From NCBI GenBank assembly GCA_017466215.1, contig JAFTUO010000075.1, positions 1 through 36,688 on the forward strand: a DNA stretch of 36,688 nucleotides, in the 5' to 3' direction. This stretch comes from Oscillospiraceae bacterium (lineage in GTDB: Bacteria > Bacillota > Clostridia > Oscillospirales > Oscillospiraceae). The position numbers were made by a program, and so were the translations under genes. Below the pieces are notes generated by a model. It had not been told where the DNA came from and made no database searches. It saw only the letters and a list, made by a program, of their open reading frames with translations. Below, piece by piece: positions 16,653 through 25,922 of the stretch. Position 1 is the stretch's first letter. Each line of letters opens with the position of its first letter.

Positions 16653-19223
16653 ATGAAAAAGAAAATTCTTTCTTTGGTACTGTGTCTTGCCATCTGCCTG
16701 AGTATGGCAGCGGGCCTTGCCGGATGCAAGACCAAAAAGACCGACGCGCTGGTCATTATGTCTGAGCAGCTGGACGGTCTGTTCAATCCCTTCTTCTCCA
16801 CCTCCGCACCGGACGGCACTATCGTGGGTATGACCCAGATCGGTATGCTGTCTTCCAAGTATGTAAATGGCGATGTGCAGGTTGCATACGGCGATAATGA
16901 AGCCGTTGTTACCAAGGACTACAGCATCACCGAAAATGACGACGGTACTGTTACCTACACCTTCGTTCTGAAAAACGGCATCAAGTTCTCTGACGGCCAT
17001 CCCCTGACGATGGAGGATGTCCTGTTCAACTACTATGTCTACCTCGACCCCGTTTACACCGGCTCTAACACACTGTACTCCACCGACATTCTGGGCCTTG
17101 ACGAGTACCGCACCCAGACTGTGGGCTCATCCTCCGGCGACAGCGATGACCTGATCTCCAACCAGGCTGCTGCCAGAGCCCAGGCCCGTCTGATGGAGCT
17201 GGTATCTCTGTACCAGGCAAAGCGGAAGGCTTCCTCCACCAGCGAGGTCTCCATTGCCGAGATGAAGGACGCTATCAATGCCCACTCCCTGTCCTCCGGC
17301 TATAAGTCCGCTATCTCCAACGATCCTTCCACCGTGTCCAATGCCGACCTGCTGGCAGACTATGAGCGCGCTCTGGAGCTGTTCAAGGAAGAGCTGGGCA
17401 GAGACTACCTCAGCGCTCAGGAATCCTACACCGACGCTCCCTACGATACCCACGAGGAGTTTAACGATGAGATCTTCTGCTTCCTGTTTACCGAGGGCTA
17501 CGTCTCTGTTGAGTACGCAGAGGGCGCTGACGGCAAGAAGGACCGCACCCAGATCGAATCTCTGACCAAGAATTATCCTGATTCCATCACCAGCAAGGAT
17601 GCTGCCATCGACTATGTCTACAACGACAAGGTCAGCACTGCTATGGACCAGATTCTGATGTACTGGGCCACCGGTACGACCCTGTCCACCGAGTACACCG
17701 CAAAGGCCAAGGAAGTTGTCCTGTACGAAAATGTGGGCGCTGACGGCACTCTGGCTGTTCAGAACATCTCCGGCATCGTTTCCCTGGGCCACACCGATAT
17801 GGCTGGCTCCAAGATCACCGTTAACGGCACGGAGTACACCGTTGCTTCCGGCCACAATGATGACGGCACTGTTACCAACCCCGACAGCGAGTATGATGTT
17901 CTGCAGATCACCATCGACGGCATTGACCCCAAGGCAATCTGGAACTTCGCAGTTACCATCGCTCCTCAGCACTACTACGGTGAGGGCAGCAAGGTCGCTA
18001 TGGACATTGCCAACAACAAGTTTGGCGTGGAATTTGCAAGCTTTGACTTTATGTCCGACATCATCCAGTCTCCCCGGAACGTGAAGCTGCCTATGGGCGC
18101 AGGCTCCTACAAGGTTACCGACAGCGGTAACAGCGATAACCCCGGCGAGAATGACTTCTATAAGGACAACGTGGTCTATTTCAAGGCCAACGAGAACTTC
18201 ACCACCACCGGCGCCGGCATCGAGAACGCCAAGATCGCAAAGATCCGCTACCAGGTAGTCAGCTCCAACAACGCCATTACCGCGCTGGAAAGCGGCACGG
18301 TCCACTATATTTCCCCCGCTCTGACCAACGCCAACTACGAGAAGCTGCAGGGCATGGAAAAGAAGGGCTTCACAATGCTCTCCACCGATCAGCTGGGCTA
18401 CGGCTACATCGGCGTCAATGCAGCGAAGATCAACGATATCAACCTGCGTAAGGCCATTATGTGCGCGATGAACACCGCTCTGGCGCTGGACTACTACCGC
18501 GCCGGTACAGCTGAGCAGATCTACTGGAATATGTCCAAGGTCTCCTGGGCTTACCCCGATGGCGCTGCTGCCACCGATAATGGCAAGGATTACCCCCAGA
18601 TGGGCACCTGGAATGAGGATATCGCCCGCACCAACATTGAAAAGTATATGGAAGCTGCAGGCGTCAGCGCCGGCGACAGCGATCTGCGGATCACCTTCAC
18701 CATCGCAGGCTCTACGCTGCAGGATCACCCCACTTACAAGGTCTTCCGTGACGCAGCAACGCTGCTGAACGATATGGGCTGGGAAATCAGCGTTGTCTGT
18801 GATACCCAGGCTCTGACCAAGATCAGCACCGGCTCTCTGTCCGTTTGGGCAGCTGCCTGGTCCTCTGCTCTGGATCCGGATATGTACCAGGTCTACCACA
18901 AGGATTCCTCCGCAACCTCCACTCTGGCCTGGGGCTACAACCACCTGCGCAACAGCGGCTCTGCGGAAGAGACCTATATCCTGAATGAGTTGTCCGACCT
19001 GATCGACCAGGCCCGTGAGACCAATGACCAGGCTGTCCGTTCCGACCTGTACGAGCAGGCAATGGGCTATGTGCTGGATCTGGCTGTGGAACTGCCTGTC
19101 TATCAGCGTGATGTCCTGTATGCATACAATGCCAAGGTCATCAATTCCGATACCATTCCCTCTGAGATCAACCCCTATTCTTCTCCTCTGGACCGTATTT
19201 GGGAGCTGGAATTTGCCAGCTGA
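16653..19223 (+). CDS. Peptide-binding lipoprotein of an oligopeptide ABC importer (SBP_bac_5)
   Basis: The 856-residue extracytoplasmic solute-binding protein is of the OppA/DppA family. The signal peptide ends with lipobox LAGC (about residue 26), followed by the family's early motif (FVLKNGIKFSDGHPLTMEDVLFNYY, split here as FVLKNGIKFSDG then HPLTMEDV) and a typical C-terminal lobe (VNAAKINDINLRKAI). It is about 300 residues longer than usual. An unusual segment between about residues 150 and 418, partly helical and charged, is inserted in the N-terminal lobe. A good AAGGAGAG precedes the ATG. It is followed directly by both permeases and both ATPases, so the transporter is complete. Peptides released by the upstream protease are the likely substrate (inference). 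Confidence 0.93.
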   Translation: MKKKILSLVLCLAICLSMAAGLAGCKTKKTDALVIMSEQLDGLFNPFFSTSAPDGTIVGMTQIGMLSSKYVNGDVQVAYGDNEAVVTKDYSITENDDGTVTYTFVLKNGIKFSDGHPLTMEDVLFNYYVYLDPVYTGSNTLYSTDILGLDEYRTQTVGSSSGDSDDLISNQAAARAQARLMELVSLYQAKRKASSTSEVSIAEMKDAINAHSLSSGYKSAISNDPSTVSNADLLADYERALELFKEELGRDYLSAQESYTDAPYDTHEEFNDEIFCFLFTEGYVSVEYAEGADGKKDRTQIESLTKNYPDSITSKDAAIDYVYNDKVSTAMDQILMYWATGTTLSTEYTAKAKEVVLYENVGADGTLAVQNISGIVSLGHTDMAGSKITVNGTEYTVASGHNDDGTVTNPDSEYDVLQITIDGIDPKAIWNFAVTIAPQHYYGEGSKVAMDIANNKFGVEFASFDFMSDIIQSPRNVKLPMGAGSYKVTDSGNSDNPGENDFYKDNVVYFKANENFTTTGAGIENAKIAKIRYQVVSSNNAITALESGTVHYISPALTNANYEKLQGMEKKGFTMLSTDQLGYGYIGVNAAKINDINLRKAIMCAMNTALALDYYRAGTAEQIYWNMSKVSWAYPDGAAATDNGKDYPQMGTWNEDIARTNIEKYMEAAGVSAGDSDLRITFTIAGSTLQDHPTYKVFRDAATLLNDMGWEISVVCDTQALTKISTGSLSVWAAAWSSALDPDMYQVYHKDSSATSTLAWGYNHLRNSGSAEETYILNELSDLIDQARETNDQAVRSDLYEQAMGYVLDLAVELPVYQRDVLYAYNAKVINSDTIPSEINPYSSPLDRIWELEFAS

Positions 19224-19241
19224 TAAAGGGCGTGTCAAATT

Positions 19242-20240
19242 ATGTTAAAGTACATTTTGAAAAGACTGGGATACTCCATCCTGGTCCTGCTGGGTGTTTC
19301 TCTGATCATCTATTTTCTAACCAGACTGATGCCCATTGACTTTGTCCGCGACAAGGTCAATTCCATCCAAACCTCCGGCGCCAGCGTCTCTGCGGAGATG
19401 GTGGATGCTATGTATAAGTCCTACGGCCTCAGCGCCGATGCCGGCTTTGCCGACATTATGCAGGGCTATTTCAACTGGCTGGGCGATCTGGTCAAGCTGG
19501 ACCTGGGTACCAGCTTCAAGTACGGTATCCCTGTTACCGAGAAGATCGCGATGCATATGGGCACATCCTTTGCCATCGCCCTGATCGCAACCGTATTTGA
19601 ATTTATGATCGCCATCCCCCTGGGCATTACGGCGGCTACCCATCAGTATAGTCTGCGCGACTATATTGTTACCATCCTGGTGATGGTGGGCATCAGCCTT
19701 CCTGCTTTCTTCTTCGGAAACATCCTTCGGGGTGTTTTCGGCGAAGGTGGCTTGGGCTGGTTCCCGTCGTTGGGATTACAGTCTGCTGGCGCGTCCTTAA
19801 GCGGCATTGACCTGCTGCTGGACTATGCCCACCACGTGTTCCTGCCGGTGCTGACGGTGGTTATCCTGTCCATCGGTGCCAGAATGCGTATGACCCGTAC
19901 CAATATGCTGGAAGTGCTGAACTCTGACTACATCCGTACCGCCCGTGCAAAGGGCCTGAAGGAAAAGGTGGTCATCAACAAGCACGCCTTCCGCAATACG
20001 ATGATCCCCCTGGTAACAAGTCTGGCAGGTCTGCTGCCCAGCCTGTTCTCCGGCGCGATCATCACTGAGCAGGTCTTTGACCTTCCCGGTATCGGTAATA
20101 TCGCGCTGCAGGCGATGAACGCCGGCGATATTCCCTTTATTATGGGCTACAATATGTTCCTGGCGCTGCTGAGCGTCCTGGGTGTGCTCCTTGCCGACCT
20201 GATGTACGGCCTTGTAGACCCCAGAGTCAAACTGGAGTGA
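19242..20240 (+). CDS. Oligopeptide/dipeptide ABC transporter permease, DppB/OppB type
   Basis: The 332-residue integral membrane protein has the usual six-helix layout. It contains the N-terminal IxFFLxRLMPxDF-like family motif (YFLTRLMPIDFV), the EAA loop that contacts the ATPase (NSDYIRTARAKGL, around residue 228) and the C-terminal family sequence FSGAIITEQVFDLPGIG. It begins 18 bases after the binding-protein gene and its stop codon overlaps the region of the next Shine-Dalgarno, so the permeases are translationally linked. It forms a heterodimeric channel with the next product. Confidence 0.95.
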   Translation: MLKYILKRLGYSILVLLGVSLIIYFLTRLMPIDFVRDKVNSIQTSGASVSAEMVDAMYKSYGLSADAGFADIMQGYFNWLGDLVKLDLGTSFKYGIPVTEKIAMHMGTSFAIALIATVFEFMIAIPLGITAATHQYSLRDYIVTILVMVGISLPAFFFGNILRGVFGEGGLGWFPSLGLQSAGASLSGIDLLLDYAHHVFLPVLTVVILSIGARMRMTRTNMLEVLNSDYIRTARAKGLKEKVVINKHAFRNTMIPLVTSLAGLLPSLFSGAIITEQVFDLPGIGNIALQAMNAGDIPFIMGYNMFLALLSVLGVLLADLMYGLVDPRVKLE

Positions 20241-20251
20241 GGAGGGTTACC

Positions 20252-21310
20252 GTGGAGGAACTGAAAAACCAAGAAAATGTTTCCCAGGAAGCTGTGGACA
20301 CGGAACTGCCCCTTGACAAAAATGTGCGTTTGATGTCGCCCACTCAGATGCTGGTGCGGCGCTTCTTCCGCAGCAAGCTCAGCATCATCGGCCTTGTGAT
20401 GGTCATTGGCCTGTTTGTGTTCAGCTTCCTCGGGCCGCTGGTTTATACCCAGTGGGGCGAGACGGATCTGGACGAAAGCGGCAAGCTGGAGTATACCACT
20501 GCCACCACCACCTATACCGTTGGCGGCGTGGAGTACACCCTGCATCAGACCGTAGAGAAGACGATGAAGGATAACTTCCTGGCTGCGCCTTCTGCTGAGC
20601 ATCCTCTGGGCACTGATAATCAGGGCTACGATGTGCTGGCACGTCTGATGTACGGCGGCAGAGTTTCTCTGATCGTCAGCTTTATGACCGTTATTCTGCT
20701 GACAGTGCTGGGCGTGATCATCGGCGGTATTGCCGGTTACTTCGGCGGTGCGGTGGATAACGTCATTATGCGTATCTGCGATATTCTGATGTGTCTGCCC
20801 GGTATTCCCATTTTGCTGATCATCAGCTCCGCTATGGACGGCTGGGTCTCTCTGGGCTGGGTAGAAGAGGGTATGCGTATCTATATCCTGATGCTGTTTC
20901 TGACGATGATCTCCTGGCCCGGTACTGCCCGGCTGGTGAGAGGTCAGATCCTGAGCCTGCGGGAGCAGGAGTATATGGTGGCAGCAGAGGCTATGGGCTT
21001 CTCCACCGGCAGAAAGATCTTCAAGCATCTGGTGCCCAATGTGATGCCCCAGCTGATCGTGCAGATGAGTCTGTCTCTGGGCAGTATGATCCTGTATGAG
21101 GCTACGTTGTCTTACCTGAATATGGGCATCAAGGCGCCCTATACCGCCTGGGGCTCTATGATCAACATCATTACTACCGACCCCAACATTTTGCAGAACT
21201 ATCTCAATGTTTGGGTGCCTGCCGGCGTGTGTATCGTCATTGCTGTTCTGGGCTTTAACTTCGTAGGCGACGGCCTGCGGGATGCTCTGGACCCCAAGGG
21301 AAGGAGATAA
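20252..21310 (+). CDS. Oligopeptide/dipeptide ABC transporter permease, DppC/OppC type
   Basis: The chosen start is GTG at 20252, 5 bases after GGAGGG (20241-20246). The farther in-frame GTG at 20237 overlaps the previous stop and precedes the Shine-Dalgarno, so it is less likely. The 352-residue protein has an N-terminal cytoplasmic tail, a first membrane helix (about 45-66), and an extracytoplasmic stretch ending in HPLGTDNQGYDVLARLMYGG, the hallmark of OppC/DppC. It also has an EAA loop (LREQEYMVAAEAMGF) and a C-terminal GDGLRDALDPKGRR. It partners the preceding permease. Confidence 0.95.
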   Translation: MEELKNQENVSQEAVDTELPLDKNVRLMSPTQMLVRRFFRSKLSIIGLVMVIGLFVFSFLGPLVYTQWGETDLDESGKLEYTTATTTYTVGGVEYTLHQTVEKTMKDNFLAAPSAEHPLGTDNQGYDVLARLMYGGRVSLIVSFMTVILLTVLGVIIGGIAGYFGGAVDNVIMRICDILMCLPGIPILLIISSAMDGWVSLGWVEEGMRIYILMLFLTMISWPGTARLVRGQILSLREQEYMVAAEAMGFSTGRKIFKHLVPNVMPQLIVQMSLSLGSMILYEATLSYLNMGIKAPYTAWGSMINIITTDPNILQNYLNVWVPAGVCIVIAVLGFNFVGDGLRDALDPKGRR

Positions 21311-21313
21311 CTT

Positions 21314-22519
21314 ATGAGCGAAAAGAAAAAAAGTTATCTGACCGGCAAAGAGATCCGCGCCATTGCAAAGGAAAATGCCAAGATTATCAAGCGTTTGGAG
21401 GCCTATAAGAACAGAAAGGCAGAGGAAGCAGAATTCCTGACCCAAATGCACGATGATGCCAATATTCTGGAGATCGACGATCTGCACACCTTCTTCTTCA
21501 CGGAGCAGGGCGTGGTCAAGGCAGTCAACGGCGTGTCCTACAGTGTTCCCAAGAATGCTGTTGTGGGTGTCGTCGGTGAGTCCGGCTGCGGCAAGAGCGT
21601 TACCTCGATGTCCGTTATGCGTTTGATCCAGGGCCCTGCGGGCCAGATCGTAGACGGCTCTATCCGCTTTAAGTCCCACGAGTACAAGCGGGATGCAAAG
21701 GGCGAGCCGGTAAAAGACGAAAACGGCAATTACGAAATGGAAGACAAGGTCTATGACATTGCCAAGATGCCCATTTCTGAGATCCACCGGATCCGGGGCA
21801 AGCAGGTGGCGATGATCTTCCAGGAGCCGATGACCTCCCTGAACCCGGTGTTTACCATCGGCCAGCAGCTGGATGAGGTTACCTTTATCCACACCCCCGG
21901 CGCTACCAAGGAGATGGCAAAGGCCAAGTCGGAGGAGATGCTCCGTCTGGTGGGCATCATCCCCGAGAATGTCTACAATGCATTTCCTCACGAGCTGTCC
22001 GGCGGTATGCGGCAGAGAGTGATGATCGCCATGGCCCTGGCTGCAGAGCCCCGGCTGATCATTGCCGATGAGCCCACCACCGCGCTGGACGTTACCATTC
22101 AGGCGCAGATCCTGGATCTGCTGCAGGATATCAAGAATAAGATCGACGGCTCTATTTTGCTGATCACCCACGATCTGGGTGTCATTGCGGAAATGGCGGA
22201 TTTCGTGGTGGTTATGTACGCCGGCAAGGTCATCGAGCAGGGAACGGTCTACGAGATCTTCCAGAATCCGATGCATCCTTACACCGTGGGTCTGCAAAAG
22301 TCCAAGCCTACTATGACTTTGGACGACGGCGTCGAGCTGTACAACATCCCCGGCAATGTCCCCAATCCCATCAATATGCCCGATCACTGCTACTTTAAGG
22401 AGCGCTGCGCAAAATGCACAGCCAAATGCTCCGGCGAGTACCCCGGTATGATCCAGGTAAGTCCCACCCACTATGTGGCGTGCCATCTTTACAACGAGGA
22501 GGATTCAAACAATGGCTGA
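21314..22519 (+). CDS. Oligopeptide ABC transporter ATPase, DppD/OppD type
   Basis: The 401-residue cytoplasmic ATPase has Walker A GESGCGKS (about residues 88-95), Q-loop [10 protein letters not shown], signature LSGGMRQR, Walker B LIIADEPT and switch His in LITHDLG. The C-terminal oligopeptide-transporter domain contains a Cys cluster ([14 protein letters not shown]) that in this family often coordinates an Fe-S cluster or metal. About 50 charged residues precede the nucleotide-binding domain, more than usual. The segment between Walker A and the Q-loop also carries a charged insertion. AAGGAG sits before the ATG, 3 bases downstream of the permease stop, and the gene overlaps the next one by 8 bp. 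Confidence 0.95.
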   Translation: MSEKKKSYLTGKEIRAIAKENAKIIKRLEAYKNRKAEEAEFLTQMHDDANILEIDDLHTFFFTEQGVVKAVNGVSYSVPKNAVVGVVGESGCGKSVTSMSVMRLIQGPAGQIVDGSIRFKSHEYKRDAKGEPVKDENGNYEMEDKVYDIAKMPISEIHRIRGKQVAMIFQEPMTSLNPVFTIGQQLDEVTFIHTPGATKEMAKAKSEEMLRLVGIIPENVYNAFPHELSGGMRQRVMIAMALAAEPRLIIADEPTTALDVTIQAQILDLLQDIKNKIDGSILLITHDLGVIAEMADFVVVMYAGKVIEQGTVYEIFQNPMHPYTVGLQKSKPTMTLDDGVELYNIPGNVPNPINMPDHCYFKERCAKCTAKCSGEYPGMIQVSPTHYVACHLYNEEDSNNG

Positions 22520-23594
22520 AGAAATTTTGAATGCTCCCCAGTATGACGATGCGGCCCTGGAAAAGGAATACCTGGAAAAGCGGAAGGCCCAGATCGAAGA
22601 GGATTACAAAGAGCCTTTTGATCCGGACGTGGTGCTGGAAGTGCGCCATCTGCGCAAGTGCTTCCCGATGAAGAAGACCATTACCGGCAAGGTTACCAAG
22701 GAATTGGTGGCGGTGGATGACGTCTCCTTTAAGCTGAAAGCCGGTGAGACTCTGGGTATCGTTGGCGAATCCGGCTGTGGCAAGACCACCACCGGCAGAG
22801 CCATTCTGAAGCTCCACGAGCCCACTGCCGGCCAGATCATCTTTGATGGCAAGGATATCACCCACTATAATTCTTCCCAAATGCGGTCCATCCGCAAGCA
22901 AATGCAGATCATTTTCCAGGACCCCTATTCCTCTTTGCCCCCCAGAAGTACGGTAGGCGGCATCCTCAGCGAGCCCGTTGAGGTCCATAAGATCGTGCCG
23001 AAGGACCAGGTGAAGAATTATGTGCTGGAGCTGATGGATAAGTGCGGTCTGCGGGATTATTACTATGAGCGCTATCCCCACGAGTTCTCCGGCGGTCAGC
23101 GCCAGAGAATTTGCATCGCAAGAGCACTGTCTGTCAACCCCAAGCTGGTCATCTGCGATGAGCCGGTTTCTGCGCTGGACGTTTCCATTCAGGCCCAGAT
23201 CATCAATCTGCTGAAAAAGCTCCAGCGGGAGCGGAATTTGGCATACGTCTTCATTTCCCACGATTTGAGCGTGGTCAAGTTCATTTCCGATAAGATCGGC
23301 GTTATGTACCTGGGTGCGATGATGGAATTCGGCACGAAGGAAGATATCTTCCGCAATCCGCTGCATCCTTACACCAAGGCGCTGTTTTCTGCCGTTCCCA
23401 ACCCGGATCCCACGGCCAAGACGGAGCGGATCAAGCTGGAGGGCGACATTCCCAGTCCTGCCAATCCGCCCAAGGGCTGCCGCTTCCACACCCGCTGCCC
23501 CTATGCAAAGGAAGTGTGCAAGCACGTGCCGCCTGAGTATAAGGAGTACGAGGAAGGCCACTTCGCCGCCTGTCATCTGCTGGACGGAGAGTAA
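22512..23594 (+). CDS. Oligopeptide ABC transporter ATPase, DppF/OppF type
   Basis: The start is the ATG at 22512, behind GAGGAGG and overlapping the end of the preceding ATPase gene by 8 bp; the upstream in-frame ATG at 22473 is rejected. The 360-residue protein has Walker [10 protein letters not shown]-loop [10 protein letters not shown], signature FSGGQRQR, Walker [13 protein letters not shown] and switch His in ISHDLS. The C-terminal family extension has a Cys motif ([14 protein letters not shown]). An N-terminal tail of about 40 charged residues precedes the ATPase core. It forms the ATPase heterodimer with the preceding product. Confidence 0.95.
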   Translation: MAEEILNAPQYDDAALEKEYLEKRKAQIEEDYKEPFDPDVVLEVRHLRKCFPMKKTITGKVTKELVAVDDVSFKLKAGETLGIVGESGCGKTTTGRAILKLHEPTAGQIIFDGKDITHYNSSQMRSIRKQMQIIFQDPYSSLPPRSTVGGILSEPVEVHKIVPKDQVKNYVLELMDKCGLRDYYYERYPHEFSGGQRQRICIARALSVNPKLVICDEPVSALDVSIQAQIINLLKKLQRERNLAYVFISHDLSVVKFISDKIGVMYLGAMMEFGTKEDIFRNPLHPYTKALFSAVPNPDPTAKTERIKLEGDIPSPANPPKGCRFHTRCPYAKEVCKHVPPEYKEYEEGHFAACHLLDGE

Positions 23595-23596
23595 TT

Positions 23597-23836
23597 ATGG
23601 GCAAGAAAAAAGAAAAGATCACCTATATCGACGACGGACGAACACTGGCAGATATGTCCGGCCTGTCCAGTCCCCGGCTGACCCGGAATGCGCTGAAACC
23701 TGCACCCCGGCTCAAGGAGATTTTGGCGACCTACTGGAACGCCGTCAAAATGATGTTCCTGCCGATGCTGGCAGTGATCGGCGCGCTGGTAGTTCTCTAC
23801 GGCGTGATGTATCTGATCTTCTCCCTGACTGCTTAA
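23597..23836 (+). CDS. Small single-pass membrane protein at the end of the peptide-import operon
   Basis: The 79-residue protein starts 2 bases after the ATPase stop and has a GGAGAG ribosome binding site. It contains a conserved-looking motif YIDDGRTLADMSGL (residues 10-23), a basic middle region and one hydrophobic helix near the C-terminus (about 52-76). I recall similar DDGRT-ADM motifs in small membrane proteins of Clostridia but cannot assign a function. Its position, tightly spaced after the ATPases, suggests an accessory subunit or membrane tether for the transporter (inference). Confidence 0.82.
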   Translation: MGKKKEKITYIDDGRTLADMSGLSSPRLTRNALKPAPRLKEILATYWNAVKMMFLPMLAVIGALVVLYGVMYLIFSLTA

Positions 23837-23841
23837 TAAAT

Positions 23842-23876
23842 AAACCGCAAGGCTATCAGCCTTGCGGTTTTGCTTT
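23842..23876 (+). terminator. First terminator of the protease/peptide-import operon
   Basis: A perfect 12-bp stem (AAACCGCAAGGC / GCCTTGCGGTTT) with a 5-nt loop starts 5 bases after the stop codon of the small membrane protein gene. The tail TTTTGCTTT is T-rich but interrupted. Confidence 0.92.
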
Positions 23877-23893
23877 GATCCTACCAGAATGAC

Positions 23894-23923
23894 AAGCCGG
23901 CATCGTGAAGATGCCGGCTTTTT
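23894..23923 (+). terminator. Second, tandem terminator
   Basis: An 11-bp perfect stem (AAGCCGGCATC / GATGCCGGCTT) with loop GTGAA is followed by T residues, 23 bases after the first terminator stem. The pair isolates the long operon from the two-component system downstream. Confidence 0.92.
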
Positions 23924-23940
23924 ATATGCAATTTTCATTT

Positions 23941-23973
23941 TTTCAATGATTTTTCAATCTTTTATGCTATAAT
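23941..23973 (+). promoter_or_regulatory. Promoter of the two-component system with TTTCAAT direct repeats
   Basis: An extended -10 (TGC then TATAAT, 23968-23973) lacks a good -35. In its place are two TTTCAAT copies at 23941-23947 and 23952-23958, with starts 11 nt apart, the spacing typical of OmpR/PhoB-family dimer sites. The second copy ends 9 nt before the -10. The same arrangement precedes the VTC gene at 25923-25956, so this is a likely binding site for the regulator encoded directly downstream. Confidence 0.65.
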
Positions 23974-23997
23974 GACAGATAAGCGGAGGTGTCGTAA

Positions 23998-24681
23998 ATG
24001 CGGATTTTGCTCATTGAAGATGAAAAAAGAATGGCGCAGGCGCTTTGTGAGATCCTGCGTCTTGAAAAATATGAAGTGGATCACTACCAGAGCGGGCTGG
24101 ACGGATTTGCTGCGCTGCAGAGCAATATTTACGACATCGTGATTCTGGATGTAATGCTTCCCGGAATGAACGGATACGAAATTGCAAAGCAGGCCCGCGG
24201 CAAAGGAATCACCACGCCCATTTTAATGCTCACAGCCAAGGCAGAGCTTGATGACAAGGTTACCGGGCTTGACAGCGGCGCAGACGATTACCTGACTAAG
24301 CCATTTATGACCAAGGAGCTGCTTGCCCGGCTGCGTGCGCTTGGCAGGCGCAGGCTGGGCACGACGGACGGCATCCTGTCCTTTGGCGATATCACTCTGG
24401 ATACCGGCACGTTGATGCTGTCGTGCGCCGGCAATGGCCAAAGTGTCCGGCTCAGCGAAAAAGAATATCATATCTTGGAATACCTGATCGCAAACGGCGG
24501 CCAGGTCCTGACACGGGAGCAGCTGGCTGTTAAGATCTGGGGTTATGAAAGCGACGCCGAATACAACAATGTGGAGGTATATATGTCCTTCACCCGCAAA
24601 AAGCTGGCCTTTGTGCAGGCCAAAACCGAGATCAAAGCGGTGCGCGGCATCGGATATGAATTGAGGTGCGATGATGTTTAG
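23998..24681 (+). CDS. OmpR/PhoB-family response regulator
   Basis: The 227-residue DNA-binding response regulator has a receiver domain (about 1-115) with acidic pocket E7/D8, phosphorylatable D51 (VILDVMLPGMNGYE), the T in LMLTAKA and K in DYLTKPF. The winged-helix effector domain (about 125-225) contains LSEKEYHILEYL and the C-terminal RGIGYEL motif typical of OmpR proteins. GGAGGTG precedes the ATG. The gene overlaps the histidine kinase gene by 11 bp. Given the repeats in front of this gene and of the VTC operon, autoregulation and control of the polyphosphate/surface cassette are likely (inference). Confidence 0.95.
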   Translation: MRILLIEDEKRMAQALCEILRLEKYEVDHYQSGLDGFAALQSNIYDIVILDVMLPGMNGYEIAKQARGKGITTPILMLTAKAELDDKVTGLDSGADDYLTKPFMTKELLARLRALGRRRLGTTDGILSFGDITLDTGTLMLSCAGNGQSVRLSEKEYHILEYLIANGGQVLTREQLAVKIWGYESDAEYNNVEVYMSFTRKKLAFVQAKTEIKAVRGIGYELRCDDV

Positions 24682-25909
24682 AAGATCACGAAGAAAAATC
24701 GTTGCCGCTATTATGTGCATATTGGTGCTTTTGTGGGTGGGAACGCTGGGCGTGATCTATGCCTCCAGCTATTTTGAAATGAAGAAGCAGAATGAGCAGA
24801 TGCTGCAGGCCCACGCCCAGATGTACAATCTTCCCCAATCCTTCGAGGGCCTTATGCCGCCAAACAGGCCGATGCCCGGCGGCGCTCCCGGCTTCAACCC
24901 GGAATCGCCCAAGTTTCAGCTGTCCACGTTTTACTCGGTGGCGGTTTCCTATGACGGAAGCGTGCTTGAAATCAAGAATGAGCCGCCTACGGTGCATTCC
25001 AATGCGGATCTGGAGCAGCTGGCGGTTACGATCATAAAAGGCGACAAAACCTTTGGAACGGAAAACAATCTGGCCTTTTATAAGACCGATAAGGGCGGCT
25101 ATATCCTGGTGGCGTTTATGGACAACACCGTTATCAATGAAAGCGCCATGACCCTTCTTCGCTACACCCTCATTTTCGGTGGGGCAGCGTTGGTTTTGTT
25201 CTTCTTTGTGTCCGTATTTCTGGCAAAGAAGATCGTAACCCCGCTGGAGGAAAGCTATCAGAAGCAAAAGCAATTCATATCAGACGCCGGACACGAGCTG
25301 AAAACGCCGGTCAGCGTGGTCAGCGCCAATGCGGAGCTGCTTTCCAGGCAGATCGGTGATAATCAGTGGCTGGCGAATATCCAATATGAGAACGAGCGGA
25401 TGGGAATGCTGGTGGCGCAGCTGCTGGATCTGGCAAGGACGGAAAATGCAGCGCTGCAAATAGAGCATATTGATCTCAGCCGTCTGGTGGCGGGTGAATC
25501 CCTCCCGTTTGAAAGCGTTGCCTATGAAAAAGGCCTCACATTGAACAGCAATATTGCTGAGAACATTGCCGTTGACGGCAGCAGCACACAGCTGAAGCAG
25601 CTGGTTTCTATTCTCCTGGACAATGCTATTCGCCACAGCACCGGCGGCGCGGTTTGGCTGCATCTTACCAAAGGCCACGCAGTGGCTTCCCTGCGTGTGA
25701 TCAATCAGGGCAGCGAGATCCCGGTACAGCAGCGTGAAAAGCTGTTTGAACGCTTTTACCGTGTGGACACCGCCCGCAATGGTGAGGACAAGCATTACGG
25801 CCTCGGCCTTGCCATCGCAAAAGCCATCGCGACCTCTCACAAGGGGCGTATCGAGGTGCTTTGCTATGACGGTCTGGTGGAGTTCAAAGTGCAGATCCCC
25901 GCGCAGTAA
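24671..25909 (+). CDS. Sensor histidine kinase
   Basis: The 412-residue membrane kinase has a first helix at about 10-30, an extracytoplasmic sensor region (about 31-160) that is Pro/Gly/Met-rich near its start (PPNRPMPGG), and a second helix (about 162-184). A short linker leads to the HisKA domain with phosphoacceptor H208 in SDAGHELKTP, then an HATPase_c domain with N-box (SILLDNAIRHS) and G box (KHYGLGLAIAKAI). Start ATG at 24671 or the adjacent one at 24674, both behind GAGGTG. It overlaps the response regulator gene and surely forms a pair with it. The signal is unknown; the genes downstream point to a cell-envelope or surface cue. Confidence 0.94.
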   Translation: MMFRRSRRKIVAAIMCILVLLWVGTLGVIYASSYFEMKKQNEQMLQAHAQMYNLPQSFEGLMPPNRPMPGGAPGFNPESPKFQLSTFYSVAVSYDGSVLEIKNEPPTVHSNADLEQLAVTIIKGDKTFGTENNLAFYKTDKGGYILVAFMDNTVINESAMTLLRYTLIFGGAALVLFFFVSVFLAKKIVTPLEESYQKQKQFISDAGHELKTPVSVVSANAELLSRQIGDNQWLANIQYENERMGMLVAQLLDLARTENAALQIEHIDLSRLVAGESLPFESVAYEKGLTLNSNIAENIAVDGSSTQLKQLVSILLDNAIRHSTGGAVWLHLTKGHAVASLRVINQGSEIPVQQREKLFERFYRVDTARNGEDKHYGLGLAIAKAIATSHKGRIEVLCYDGLVEFKVQIPAQ

Positions 25910-25922
25910 ATTATTTCAGAAT

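Noticed and set aside
17127..22486. Long minus-strand open frames (703 and 779 codons) opposite the peptide transporter genes
   Set aside because: Same mirror effect of codon avoidance; products are low-complexity His/Gln/Val-rich sequences, and the plus strand encodes clear Opp components.
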